64,000 nt of DNA, from the NCBI GenBank assembly GCA_000827265.1, contig KN834797.1:345656-409655 (forward strand). The letters run 5' to 3'. Shown here one piece after another: positions 24,108 to 36,800 of the stretch. The notes below the pieces were generated by a model, which was not told the DNA's origin, did not search any database, and was given only the letters and a program-made list of their open reading frames with translations. The first letter of the stretch is position 1, and each line of letters begins with the position of its first letter. Both the position numbers and the translations under genes were made by a program. Source of the DNA: Collybiopsis luxurians FD-317 M1 (Eukaryota > Basidiomycota > Agaricomycetes > Agaricales > Omphalotaceae).

Positions 24108-25193
24108 CATCAGGAAAACTACCCTTGGCCCAGGTTAGCCAAGGTACCCTGAAGGTCTCTAGGATTCTGGCCTTAGCCTAGGCACCCCTGGGAGCTTTGG
24201 GTAGCCTGGGTAGCCTAGGCTATGGCCAAATTCCTAAAGACCTTTAAGCTCCCTGAGAGATTTCTGAAGTGTCTCTGAAGTGTCTTTGAGGGCTCTCTAG
24301 GATTTTGATTTTAGCCTAGGCATCTCTGGGAGCTTTGGGTAGCCTGGGTAGCCTGGGCAGCCTAGGCTATGGCCAAAATCCTAGGGACCTTCAGGCTCTC
24401 TCAGAGATTTCTGAAGTATCTCTGAAGTGTCTTTGAGGGCTCTCTGGGGGTCCCTGGGGGTCCCTGGGGATCCCTGGAGCAGAAATATCATAAATCATAC
24501 AAATAATACAAAATTATATTTCAAACACCTAGTGAAGTATTAATCTTGTGTAAATGTACAAAAGGAACATTTATACAGCTGGAAATATTCACAGAATTTC
24601 GCTTTTAAAACAAATCACATGATGTGCTCACCGTGAACTATCTACAATCAAAAAAATTTTCCCATGGTCTAAATATGTTTACTACCATTATAAACCATTG
24701 TACATATACTATATACATATGTATAGGGTCTGTACTATACTGATATACTGTGCTCGAGTATGTTAACTTAATACCAAGCTTATGCTAAATACAATAATAT
24801 AATAAACTGTGCTATAAAGTGTAGGTATGGAATAGTAGGTGAGAAACTATCATGGTATACAATATAGTGCAATACTATAGCTTAGAGGGGTAATGCAGAG
24901 CTAGTAGATAGAGTGTAAGATAGAGTGATAGAAGAATAGAGTAAGATATTATATTATTTTAAATTTATTCTTTGAAGCCTCAGGGCTTCCCAGGGATCAT
25001 CAGGGAAGCCTCAGGCACTCTCAGAGATCTTTATAGAAACCTCAGGCATCTTCAGGATCCTCAGGAATTGGGGGGTGTCTCCTGACCACTCCAGCTGACC
25101 TGGGCAGCCCAGGCAGCCTGGGTGGCCTAGGCTTACCTGGACTCTCTGAGACTAGCCACTGCTAGCCTGGGCATATGGAACTTTTTCCTGATG
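24108..25193. mobile_element. 1,086-bp TIR element inserted in NLR copy A
   Basis: Both ends read CATCAGGAAAA inward (11-bp perfect TIR), followed about 10 bp further in by GCCCAGG on both sides, flanked by CC on each side on the plus strand. Removing it joins VVQR to VIDAL of the NACHT protein exactly in frame (one CC retained), which fixes the insertion boundaries and a 2-bp target duplication. Both flanks of the element are GC-rich and full of AGCCTGGG/CCTAGG motifs; the core (about 24480-24960) is AT-rich. No ORF of transposase size, so non-autonomous. Superfamily unassigned. Confidence 0.85.
24150..24470 (+). repeat. Tandem subterminal repeat within the 1,086-bp element
   Basis: A unit of about 150-160 bp occurs twice (from about 24154 and 24295). 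Each copy contains CTCTAGGATT, TTAGCCTAGGCA, GGGAGCTTTGGGTAGCCTGG, CCTAGGCTATGGCCAAA and TCTGAAGTGTCTTTGAGGGC, with small differences. Confidence 0.85.
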
Positions 25194-26979
25194 CCCTTTG
25201 AACCACATGTTGGGTCACATGATCAGAATTCTGACTGACTATTTTTGCCAAAGTGTCAATTGTAAAAGGTTCATAAGCTGCCACTATTGAGCCTACAACT
25301 AATCTGAATTGCTGCTGTTCTTGTTGATTTGTAAACTTTTGTCTTAGAACTTCCTTGTATAAGCTGTACAGATTAGAATTGGGATGCTTAATAATGCTGC
25401 TAGGCTTCTTTGACTGCAGCACAACTTGAATATTTGCCAACACATGTATTCCTGAGCCAATAAATTCCATGACTGTATTGGCCCAGATGAAAAGACCATC
25501 TGCCCTAGCCTCTAGATCAACCATATGACTTTGTAAAATTCCTTGCTCATCCAGATGAGCACATCTATTCTTAAAAAATATTTCAATATCTTTATAAGCA
25601 GTATAATCATTGGTCAAGTCAAAATCCTGCACAAGCTCCTTGTTGACCATTGCCCTGTCAATTCCAGCATTAAGGCAGCTTGTTACCACTACTCGAAGCC
25701 ACGGAATCTTGATCAAATGAGATTGCAAATGCTCCAAAAGTGTAAACTGCTCCATTGGGTTTCCCCATTCATCTAGTCCATCAATGATAATAATAGTGGG
25801 CTTTGATGCACTGATGGTATATAATGGTTTACACAAGATAGACAGCTGCTCCTTCAATGGGACACTGTCTACATGTAGAGAAACATCCTTCTCAAGTATA
25901 TCCAGTAGAGTTCGAGCATATTCTGGATATATCTTTGCTAGGTGGTAGTCAATGGTTGGCACCAGAATGGAAGTATTACTTGTCTCTTGACCTTTTACAC
26001 AATGAAATGTCAGTGCCAAGGTAACTTTGCTGTCCATTTCCCGGAGTGTTTCGGCAAGTGTGACTGCAATTGCACTTTTTCCGCTTCCAGCTAATCCGTG
26101 GATCCAAGCCACCTGACTGCCTGGCTTGAGAACCCATCGATGGAAATCGTGGAGAATTGCAACACGGGTTCCTTCCGTACAGCTGGTCTGTTTTTTGACC
26201 GGATTGGTCATTGGGTTGAGCTTTTGCAAGAGAAAGTCAATTTGATCTTTTCCTGTTTTCACAAGATTGTTATTTTTGCCCGTCATCAATTAATTTGTGT
26301 CGTACCGAAATGTTGATGAACCTCATGATGAACATCCCTTCCTACAGCATAGAAACCTGATCCCTGTATTGTGAGATAGGAGGTCCCAGATAGCATGGAT
26401 ACTGGAGCAGAATCTGGCCCTACAACCCTGAGTTAGAAGAATAGAATTAACACTAAATCGGCCACTTGCAATGAGCATTGTCTTCAGCTATACAATGTCT
26501 TTCCATGATACGTGGTAGATGATGGTCGTTGTTAAGGAGTGAACAGGACATGTGATGCGATAGACCTTGTAAATTCAGCTGCTTATCTGTATTTTGTACC
26601 CGGCACTGGTAATGCCGATAATCACGCGCATTGCCTCTCACCATCTTCCTTTCTGATATTTACCGTTATGAGCGCAGGTCAGTTTAAATGTCTATCCCAG
26701 CTGCCTTTGGCACTCGATATTGAGACGAGGCTCCTAAGGAGTACAATCCTGGCTGAAAAAGTCTCGCTATGAATTGCTTTTCTTCATTTCCGCATGTACA
26801 AATGTCTTTAGGCATGCATTACTATACCGGACTGGGAATGCAATTTGGAGTCTTTTCTCTTCAAACTTTTACTGTCAGCTTCAGTCATTCTCCATCCTAG
26901 CCCATTGGTCAGGATTAAGGTACTCATTGCTGTATTCTGTTCCCGATCTCTGTATACTCTTACTGTCAATGCTTGCAGC

Positions 26980-27471
26980 CAGTGTTCACCTTAAGACCTA
27001 AGGCCTTAATTAAGTTAAGGTCTTATTTTCTTAATTAACAAAGGGTTAACTTCAATACCTAAGTTAATTTGCTTAATTAAGAGTCTTAAATAACATGTGA
27101 CTTCTAAAGTAAATTTTTTGCAGCTATGACGGTTGTTTTGTACTTGCCACACTGCTCCTTCAGAATGATATTGTAGGGGGTCCTGTTTATTTTTCTGCTG
27201 AGGTACTTTGTGGAGGAGTTGAGTGGGAGAATGGTGATGTGACTTAATGTTGTATTTGCTGCCAGACTGTGGAGCAAACAAGCATTGCGTAGTATGGAGC
27301 TGTTGGCAAAAGAGGGCAAGAAGGGGACAAGTGTTGGAAAACAGTACAAAAGAAAGATCTGGGGATGAATACGACAGTAGAAACTGAATTTTGTAGTAAT
27401 ACCTTAACTAGCCCTTATTTTGAAATTAATTTAAGACCAAATTAAACATTAAGACATTAAGACGAACACTG
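26980..27471. mobile_element. hAT-type miniature element (492 bp) with perfect 8-bp TSD
   Basis: Left end CAGTGTTCACCTTAAGACC; right end, read inward, CAGTGTTCGTCTTAATGTC: imperfect TIRs beginning CAGTG as in hAT elements. Flanked on both sides by CTTGCAGC (26972-26979 and 27472-27479), a perfect 8-bp target duplication. Subterminal regions are rich in TTAAG/CTTAA. No transposase ORF, so a MITE mobilised in trans. Confidence 0.93.
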
Positions 27472-27479
27472 CTTGCAGC

Positions 27480-28580
27480 ATCATGAAGCATATTTCCCCA
27501 TCTTCACACCTGTCATGCCCCTCTAAAACCATTCCCTGCATCTTCTTGGCACCCATCTTGCCCATCATTTTGCAACACTGTATCAGTGTCCACTGGATAC
27601 TCTACATACTCTACATACACAAAATGAAAGGGTGAAAGCACAATCAATACATTCAATACTAGAACGCTAAGATATCAGGACATATATAGAGATGACAGTA
27701 CAAGTCGGCTTTCCAGACAAATGTATATTCAAAGAGGGCTCAACAGGGGTATTGAGAAAGAGAGGTGCAGACAAAGGATGTGAGTGAAGCATGAGAAAAC
27801 TTATCAATTGGGAAGTCGACATCACATCAAGAACTTGGCAGGCTGTTGGGGGAAGCGGCAGCTGAGCTACCAAAAGGGTCGACAGATACATCTTGCTCGT
27901 CTCCCCTGTATTCCAGCCCTCAGGCAGGATAGGCATGTCATGGGAGAGATTAGTGTGAGTAGGGCGACGAGCGGAACTCCACTGAGATAATGAGGGAGAG
28001 GGAAATTCGAAACAGAAAGTTCAAAGAATCATTTGTGTGCGGAATCTCGTGGACAAACTGGAGGCCATGGCAATGAATCAAAAGTATTAAAATTATAAAG
28101 CCAAAGAAAAGCTGTGTAGAGCCATGCTCTTAATGGATTAGAAATGTCATTTGTTTTTGCCGCTGCAACAGAATTCGCGTACAAGAATTTCCAAACCAAT
28201 TCCAACTACACATCCATGCCATTCAGGCATATCACTGAATCACATGCTCTTTTTGCGCGATCGTGACCCCTGGTGGTCATTGAATGAGACAGGTTGAATG
28301 TGAGAAAGCAAATCGTTATAATGCATGGCATAGCTGGTGTCATACACATAGGTGAGTGGTGAGTGGTAGTGGTGAAGAAAAATTGGCGACGAAAAGCTCG
28401 GAAAGGAATATCCGAGTGTGAGAAGCTAATTGACCAATATTCTAAGTACTTCGACTTTTTCTCATCTGGAAGGAATCACTCCAACCTAAGCAAAAATAGC
28501 ATAATACCACACACTAATACACTGTTACATATATACTCACATCCTCCTCCAGGGTAGTATCAACCAACCGACGCCAGTCT
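27480..28580. other. Intergenic stretch, nothing recognised
   Basis: About 1.1 kb next to the hAT element. Only short ORFs; no motif or repeat that I can support. Confidence 0.4.
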
Positions 28581-30190
28581 CGACTCGGTCAAAACTGACT
28601 GGAGATACCCAAATTCTGGTTTCAGCAGTTTGTATCGGAACTATCCATCAGCTACACTGTCCATGCCTATCTCTCAATCTACAGCCTCACCATCGTCTAG
28701 CCCATGTGTCTTCCAGGCATAATCAGTCCCTCAGCCTCAGACATTCTGAAACGGGCAGGGGACCTGTGATACCTGCGAGGCCATAGGGAGACTGTAACTA
28801 GCCCCGTTAGTATGGTGGTGTGCTGGGGGGAGAGTGCCTAGACAAAGAAAAAATGCATCAGACGGTTATGACAAATACAAACAGAAGGTTAAGCAAATAA
28901 GGAGACCAGATAACGGCATGAGAATGGAGTAAAAGTGAAGGAAATGTAACTCACCAGTTCCTTTGAGCAACCGTCTTCCAACAGTCAACGTAGGCACAGA
29001 GGGGACCAATGATATAGTCTTTCCACCTGTAGTATCACCACCTTCTTTATTCCTGGCCGCATCTACTCCACCAAAGTAGATAAAACAGATGCCGTTGCCG
29101 TCGTGGATGTCGAATGAGGAGATTGAAGTGGTCATTGACGGGGATGACAATACGGAGTATGCGGATCATGTGTGTGAGTAATAGTAGCAATTCCCGTATG
29201 CGCTGCCTCCTGCCTACTGCAAGACTTGAACCGCGCAGAGTAGCATCTGTACGCCAGTCCATTAAACCGGAAAACGTGGGTAGGGAGTATACTTAGCCGT
29301 CGGCAGTTGGTGTGCGAGTGAATAGAAGTCATGGTCGTGGTTGCGATACACAGAAGAGAAGTGTGGGAGGGGAGCATAGATATCAATTTGGCCCTTGGGT
29401 TTACTACCCTTTGCAGGATAAGGTCTGTAGAATACGGATGTCGGGACTACGCGGGTAAGTGTGTAATCCATCATCGCAGGTGCTGTCGGGTCGAATGTAG
29501 CCTTAAAAAAAGAATATGAGCCGACGGTGGAAAATAACGAAGGACAAGATTTAGGGTTCAGCTCACCTAGTGACGGGTCCATACTAGCTGAGTTGGAATT
29601 CGATCTTTGTGCTACGATGAATAGATGTGAAGTGTACCCAATCTGCAGACCGCTCATCTCTCCCATGTTGGTGGGGTAAGAAAGCTGAATATCCCAAGCT
29701 GGTGCAGAACCAATCCGGAAGGTCACCAGAAGGAACTTATGCGGCGATGAGGGGACACTGGAAAAAAGGAAGGAGGGAGATGTTAGCATATCACAGCTAT
29801 GGAAACGAATGAAAATAATGGCGAAAGAGAACTTGAACAGATGAAAGGGACAGAATAGCAGTCGTACCTTCTCTATACGACTCAACCCAACAGGATTATT
29901 TGTACGCGTCCATCCTGCCCTGCATTTCCAATATTTTTTTCCCCGTCTTCCATATCTTCGTTTGGTTCAATTATTGGAATGATAATTGCCCCAGGGTCGA
30001 CATCGATGACTAGTCCGTATTCCAATTCGGGTGCTGATGATAGCTGGAGGAGACAGCTGCGAGCACCAAGGGAGGACGTAAAGTACAACTTTGCAGACGA
30101 AGTGCCCAAGTGGCCCAGAGTGCAAGAAATTGCATCTGCGCGCTGGCTACCAGCTTGACGTACGCGGGGAACAGGATGAACCTGAATGTT
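28580..30190 (-). pseudogene. Decayed gene-family copy, unidentified, upstream part
   Basis: A segment around 28720-28800 resembles 19.65 kb (shared GGGCAGGGGACCTGTGA). Minus-strand fragments with protein-like composition include YPTNMGEMSGLQIGYTSHLF (29.65 kb), FFKATFDPTAPAMMDYTLTR (29.45 kb) and SSFDIHDGNGICFIYFGG (29.1 kb), separated by plausible splice sites. I could not build a full model nor recognise the family; it may be part of the same locus as 30190-32640. Confidence 0.35.
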
Positions 30191-32640
30191 TGCTACGTAA
30201 ATGAGAAAGAGAGAGAGACGAAGGGTTGTGCACAGAGTTTGTGAAGGCTATCGGTGATCGTCGTCATTGGAAAGCCGGCTTTGTAATTGTTGTAGTGCTG
30301 GTAAATCGTTAATACAGTTTCCCTACGATGCTCTGACAAAATGGGTAAAGTACAACAATAGATAGGCAGTGGACACTCACATTTATCACAACTAGTAATA
30401 TTCCACTGGGTACAAGCAAGCAAGATCATCATCCGCAACTGAGGACATTAGACTATGAGGAGATTTTGACATGAGAATCAAAGGCCTGGACATATGCACC
30501 CTGTCGTTGTAAGTCGGTGGAATACATCTGATAGAATACGGATGATGGTGGTGGAAGGAAAAGGTGTGACGGAGGGCTCGGAATGGACGCAAGGGAGCCG
30601 AATTTGACTGAACAGAAAAAAAGGTCAAACCGTTCAGTATATCGTACATTACCTTGCTTGTTTGACTACATAGATATATTTACCATACAGTAATTTACAC
30701 CATCCACTCGCAACCATCCCGCTCTAAATCACAGCTCAACCCTCAACCCCTCGCTCCCATGTCGTCGCCATAGATGCTCTGGGTCCTTGTCTAGGTCAAC
30801 GTCAAAGCTTGACCCGAATCTAAATTTGCATCACTCGCCCTTGTCCTTCTCCGGGACCTCCGTCTCCTTCCCTGGATCGGAAATAGACGAGGATATAGGT
30901 TTGGACTCAGGCTCGGACGACGTCCTAGAAGACGCAGAACATTGACTCGAGTTCTGCGTCTTCGACTGGGCATTCCTCCCCATTCTCGGCAGGGGCCCAA
31001 CCACAACCCTGAAAATGCTCGCAAACCACGCATTGTGCTTGTCATGCGAAAGAGACCTGAGGTACTCCAACTCCGTCATGGGTATACCTCGTCCTCGGCT
31101 TTCTGCCCTTTCTCTTGCCTCTCCTCCTCCTCCTCATCTTTTTGGTCATCAGCCCCCTCTGTCATCATCACCACCACCACCGCCCCCCTCTTCCCCTCCA
31201 CGAAACCTAGCCAAAGCCCACATCTCACCTGCCTCAACCTTCCCCACCCTTCCATACGGCGAGACCCTGTTTAACCCATCGACCATCGAAACCGCTCGCT
31301 CGTCCTCATCTTCGTCCTGTTCTGAAAACTGCGGAGGAGGGGTGGACATAGACGCAACAAGGGCACAGTATCGAACAAGTTGTCTCCACTCAATTCGACC
31401 GGGTGAAGTTGGGATTGGATGAGACTTTGAGAAGACCGCAAGTTGTCCTTCTTCTACCCCTCTGAGGTACCAGCATTCACATGCTGACCCGCACCCACAC
31501 CCACACCCGCATTATTCTTTGGCAACAGTCCCTCCCCATCCTCACCTAACATGACAGGCGAGAACGGAGAAGCCATCGAGACGCTCGGCGCCGACTTGTC
31601 CAATCCAACAGACTCGGGGGTGACCAAAACCACCACAGCGGTGCTATACATATCTTCCCCATCCTTATCCTTGGCACCACCAGCACCACCTTAACCCCCT
31701 CCGGACGCTCCGCGTACAATGGTTCCCCACTGCGCCTGCGTGTCGACCGAGGGTAAGGAGCCCGTGTGCAGCTCTTTGCTTGGACATGCTTCCGGACATA
31801 AGCGGGCAACCTGTGGGGGTACTCGCAGAAGCAACCAAGACCAACTCCTTTTGTATCGTTGGTGGCGGAAGCGGCCAGATGGGGGTTAGAGGTGGAGGAA
31901 GAACTGGGCCAGGCGACTAGAGAAATGATAAGAGGGGTTAGTCAGCTGTAATGAATACATATGATGGATTATGGATCCAAAAAAAAAAAAATCGAAATAA
32001 ATTGGGGAAAATATTCAGATAATGAATAATGATATGAATATCAAAAAGGAAGAATGAGGGAACTGTGAAGGAAAAAAGACATACCCGCTTCTTCAGATGA
32101 CTTCAAACAAGCTTCATCTAACACCCAACCACAGAGGGAGCTAACGGCATCTGTATATTACCATCCCCCGTCGCAGAGTCGCGCTGTTTTCTTCGAATGA
32201 TTCATTTCTAGTACAGGCAGCAGTATCAAGTTGAACCCGCTTGGGAAGGCATATCCAATGAGGATGACAAGGGATTCGTAGTGCAATGCAAGGTCGCAAA
32301 AGAGATTGAGCAGGTGGAACATTGGTATGTTGGAATTGAAGGATGACACCCCGGATTATGTTTGCTGCAAGCAAGAGCTGGAGTACCTGCTGGTGTCCGG
32401 GCATCCGCGTATTGTTTCAAAGCGCCGAACTTCTCCACCAGGCAGAGAGGGACAATGGGATGGGCAAGGAAGGTGTGTAATCCACCATTGTGGGCATTTG
32501 TGTTCGATTCAAATGCGAAAATTAATATTGTCTAAAGTAAGCTCTCAGCGAGGGAACTCGACAAAGCAAGCAAAGTTCGAGGCTAAGGCACCTTGAGATA
32601 CAAGTTCCAAGCCAGCTCAGACTTTAATATGAGCTTTACT
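30190..32640 (-). pseudogene. Decayed paralogous gene block A (pairs with 42290-44900 and 60655-61096)
   Basis: Alignable by eye over about 2.4 kb with 42290-44900 and, at its C-terminal end, almost identical to 60655-61096. A coding frame on the minus strand is conserved between copies: GRNAQSKTQN then an acidic Ser-rich segment (SASSRTSSEPE, SDPGKETEVPEKDKGE) and a C-terminus EHLWRRHGSEGLRVEL. In this copy a TGA follows KDKGE, cutting off that tail. An upstream frame gives MVDGLNRVSPYGR, also present in the 42-45 kb copy. Family unknown; the acidic/basic low-complexity tail is the only character visible. Confidence 0.6.
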
Positions 32641-33847
32641 GATAGTAAAGCCAGCCAATGTATGCTGCTCGTCGATAGACTCTAGAGCGTTGGATATGGT
32701 CGCTGATAAACTTGTGCAACCAGTCAGGGTTCAGCGGAGTCAATCCTATACGGTCATCCCTAATATAATCCAGTTCCGGACACTCGGCCCCATTATCCGA
32801 CTCGCATGAGCGCTTCTCCATCATCGATAAGCCTGACAGCGAGCTCAAAGAGTAAGAATGACTCCGTCTCTATTGCCCGTTCAGCGATTGGATAAGGTCC
32901 GTGCATATGTACTACACCCCTGCACATGTCAAGTTTTCAAACTTCCACACACTTGATCATTAGTCTTAAGCTGTGCACACAATCTTTTCAAGGCGCTTCC
33001 ATACTTGATGATCCTTCAACTGAGCACAGTGTTCAGGTACTGACAGATAACTCTTCACACTCTCTAGTTTACGTCATCGCTGATTCCCAGTATCTTTCCT
33101 CCGACTCCCGAGTCAATCTCCAAATTTAGTCTCCTCGTACTTACCAGCAAATGGCGACAAAACCAGTTCCGCTGTCAAAAGAGAAGGAAGGTCTCCAATT
33201 CTAAGTTATGTAAAATTATATCATCTATAGCATTGACTGGAGAACATATAAAGAAGAACTCCACATTTATCAATGATCAGTGCTGACATGCATTGGGCAC
33301 ATAGTCTAATTCCTCTCTTAAAGGCATGAGTGTTTATGGGCCATTAGCTTTGACTGTAACCTTACCTTGACCACACCAAATGGTGGCAGTAAATTTTCAC
33401 TATTATTGGACGCATAACTGTTCTTTGCTCATGCTTGAAAATTGATAACTAACTTTTAACAGTACCATAGCAAACACTGAGTATTCCATATATCATTATT
33501 TACAGTACTGATCAACTCAAGCAGTATTGAAAATACATATCTTCTTTTTCCATTTCCACTTTGCTTAGTGGGTCATCCCACTGTGAGAGTCCCCATATCA
33601 CCATTGGTAGCAATATCATGGTACCAACCAGACCAACTTTACACTGATTCAAACTCACTTTTAAATACAGGCTGGACTATTGTTGTTTCTTTCATGTACA
33701 TTTCAAGCTTCACATTTCAATTATAATTCCTCATGGCCTGTGCCCCATGGGCCCTTTCCCATGATCGGCAATGACCACTGCTGGCAACAAGCTCATATAG
33801 AATCAATGTGTCAAGGAGTTCAAGAAGAGGACAACTTACATTGTGCT
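32641..33847. other. Intergenic stretch 3' of NLR copy B
   Basis: About 1.2 kb, AT-rich in its second half. The 60 bp before the NLR stop resemble the matching region of copy A (tgtcaaggagttcaaga). No gene recognised. Confidence 0.45.
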
Positions 33848-36800
33848 TTATACAGCGGCTGAAGCTGAATCCCAACATTCAGTCCATTGGGCTCCATGAG
33901 CAAAGTTTGACCAGTCCACAGAAAGAGCACAATCCCTGGCATCAGGAGGAATAGTGAGGATTTGACGTTTATCTAAAAACCCTTGCCTCATCCAAGGAGG
34001 AAGCCAAATAATGAGCTCTCCAGTATCAGAACAAAGCCAGCCTCGGTCATCAATGTAGCCCAAAGGGATACCAGAAGGAAGTTGTAAGAGATCCTTGGGG
34101 TAAAGAAATTTTCCAGGGGGGGGAATGTGCATTGAGGTGGAGGAAGGGTGGTGGCCATGCATGAATGGTGAAGCAGTATGTAAGTAAAAATTCAGTTGCA
34201 GGACTTGATTTGTGATGTTATCCCTAGCATCAGGCACTACATATTGACCATCAGGTAAATATGCCATTGAGGTAACCTCAACCTGCAGACCTGTTTGAGC
34301 ATTCCAAATTCTTACTGTCTTATCTGAAGAGCCAGACACCACATATTGACCATCAGGTGAATATGCCACTGAATCAACCCTTTCAGTGTGGCCTTTGAGT
34401 GGCTTCCCAACCTGCAGACCTGCTTGAGCATTCCAAATTCTTACTGTCTTATCCCCAGAGCCAGACACCACATATTGACTGTCGCATGAATATGCCACTG
34501 AGGTAACCTGACCAGTGTGACCTTTGAGTGGCTCCCCAACCTGCAGACCTGTTTGTGCATTCCAAATTCTTGCTGTTTTATCATAAGAGCCAGACACCAC
34601 ATATTGACCATCAGGTGAATATGCCACTGAAGTAACCTTCCTAGTGTGGCCTTTAAGTGGCTCCCCAACCTGCAGACCTGTTTGAGCATTCCAAATTCTT
34701 CCTGTCTCATCCCAAGAGCCAGACACCACATATTGACCATCAGGTGAATATGCCACTGAGGTAATGCAATGAGTGTGGCCTTTGAGTGGCTCCCCAACTT
34801 GCAGACCTGATTGAGCATTCCAAATTCTTACTGTCTTATCCTGAGAGCCAGACACCACATATTGACCATCAGGTGAATATGCCACTGAGGTAACCCAATT
34901 AGTGTGGCCTTTGAGTGGCTCCATAACCTGCAGACCTGTTTGAGTATTCCAAGTTCGTACTGTGCTATCATAAGAGCCAGATACCACATATTGACCATCA
35001 GGTGAATATGCCACTGAGGCAACCCAACCAGTGTGACCCTTGAGTGGTTCCCCAACTTGCTGACCTGTTTGAGCATTCCAGATTCTTACTGTCTTATCCC
35101 AAGAGCCAGACACCACATATTGACCATCAGGTGAATATGCCACTGAGTTGACCTGACCAGTGTGGCCATTGAGTGACTCCCCAACCTGCAGACCTGTTTG
35201 AGCATTCCAAATTCCTACTGTCCCATCATAAGAGCCAGACACTATATATTGACCATCAGGTGAATATGCCACTGAGTTAACAAAATAAGTGTGGCCTTTG
35301 AGTGGTTCCCCAACTTGCAGACCTGTTTGAGCATTCCAAATTCTTACTGTATGATCATAAGAGCCAGACACCACATATTGACCATCAGGTGAATATGCCA
35401 CTGAGGTGACCCAATAAGTGTGGCCTTTAAGTGGCTGCCCAACCTGCAGATGTGTTTGAGCATTCCAAATTCTTACTGTCTTATCCCAAGAGCCAGACAC
35501 CATATATTGACCATCAGGTGAATATGCCACTGAGGTTACAAAATCAGTGTGGCCTTTGAGTGGCTCCCCCACCTGCAGACCTGTTTGAGTATTCCAAATT
35601 CTTACTGTGCTATCCTCAGAGCCAGACACCACATATTGACCATCAGGTGAGTATGCTACAGACCTTGCTGCTTGATAATGATCTATAACATGCAGCATTC
35701 TCTCCCAGTTTATACCATGTCCACCTCTTGTTAACTTGATGACTTCCTTAGGATGTATAATTTTTTTTCTCTCAGTACTGATTCTGAAGGTACAAGTGCA
35801 CATCCTGATACATAGAGATGTGGTGTACTCTCATGTAATGCAATAGAGAACACTTTTGCAAATTGCTCCAACTCCGCCATTCTCCTCATCATATTTGTGT
35901 CCTAGTTCAGTATTAATTCTCACTCACCCACTGGAACAGTGAAAGTAACCCTTACCTTGATCTTATGAGCCCATTCCCTGATATTACTTGTACTAACCAT
36001 TATTCGATTGATGTTCCCCATCAAACTCAAACATTCCATCCAATATACTATCTTGCAACTGCTTGTAATATTTCTTACCCCATCAACTATGACATTAGTT
36101 GCTTCAGCAATTTTTATGTGGTGTGCCCACCATTGTGCACCGTATTGAAGTTGACCTGAGATTCTTTCTTCAATCCTAATGTGTAAATCTTGTATTTTGT
36201 GATTCTGAATTGAGGATGTCTCAAGTTGGCAAATGTTGAATTTAAGCTCCCTGTACAATACTTGTATGCAAATGTTTGCTAAATTCTGGTGATGGAAGTT
36301 CCTTTGGATTTGAAACTCTTGAGGACATTCTTCAGAATGTAAGAATTCTACCAGTGACAAATGATAATACACTTTTCCACTGTACACATATACCAATGCC
36401 TTTAATGCTTTTAGTACATTCTCGACTACATCATGAGGCAAGTCTGTCTGCAAGTTCAGCATGTTAACCAGAGTGTCAATTGTTAATGGCTCAAATGCTG
36501 AAATTATTGTGCCTACAATCCATTGAAAGTACTTCTGCTTCTGTGTATTTTCAAAGTACTGTATCAACACCTCTCTGTACAAGACATACAATTCCATATG
36601 CGGTTGCTCAATACTACTGTTATCCCCCAAATGCAATATGTCTTGGATATTTGCCACTATGTCAAATCCTGATTCTATAAACTCCATTGCAGTAGTAGCC
36701 CAAATGAAGAGACCATCTGCTTTGGATACCAGACCAGCTATATAATTTTTTGAAACTCTGTCATTCCCCAACTGGGTAAATCTTTCTCCCAGGAATATTC

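Larger units (their letters stand above)
20788..26396 (-). pseudogene. NACHT-WD40 NLR-like gene, copy A, multiply disrupted
   Basis: Paralogue of the gene at 33848-37660. The first exon, 26396-26306, encodes SYLTIQGSGFYAVGRDVHH, the short leader seen before NACHT in many Agaricomycete NLRs, then splices (53 bp intron) to 26252. The NACHT domain has Walker A GLAGSGKS and Walker B IIIIDGLDEWG. It is interrupted by a 1,086-bp TIR element (24108-25193), after which VIDALRAVLSVNNEKIYYHLS resumes. A short intron precedes MRRMVELEQFANVF, followed by a WD40 array of about 17 repeats (21125-23390). Breaks visible: a frameshift plus a TAA in place of a conserved Gln codon near 22900, a one-base loss near 22370, a frameshift near 22110 and another near 22000; one repeat near 22620 has lost its GHT start. 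The C-terminus (GYIDDHGWLCSDHGK, ending ECWDSA) is still recognisable. Non-functional as a full-length protein. Confidence 0.92.

Noticed and set aside
31149..31349. Gly/Asp-rich reverse ORF and its Pro-rich antisense
   Set aside because: Low-complexity frame inside the decayed paralogous block; only the part also present at 43.5 kb (MVDGLNRVSPYGR) is likely to be true coding sequence.
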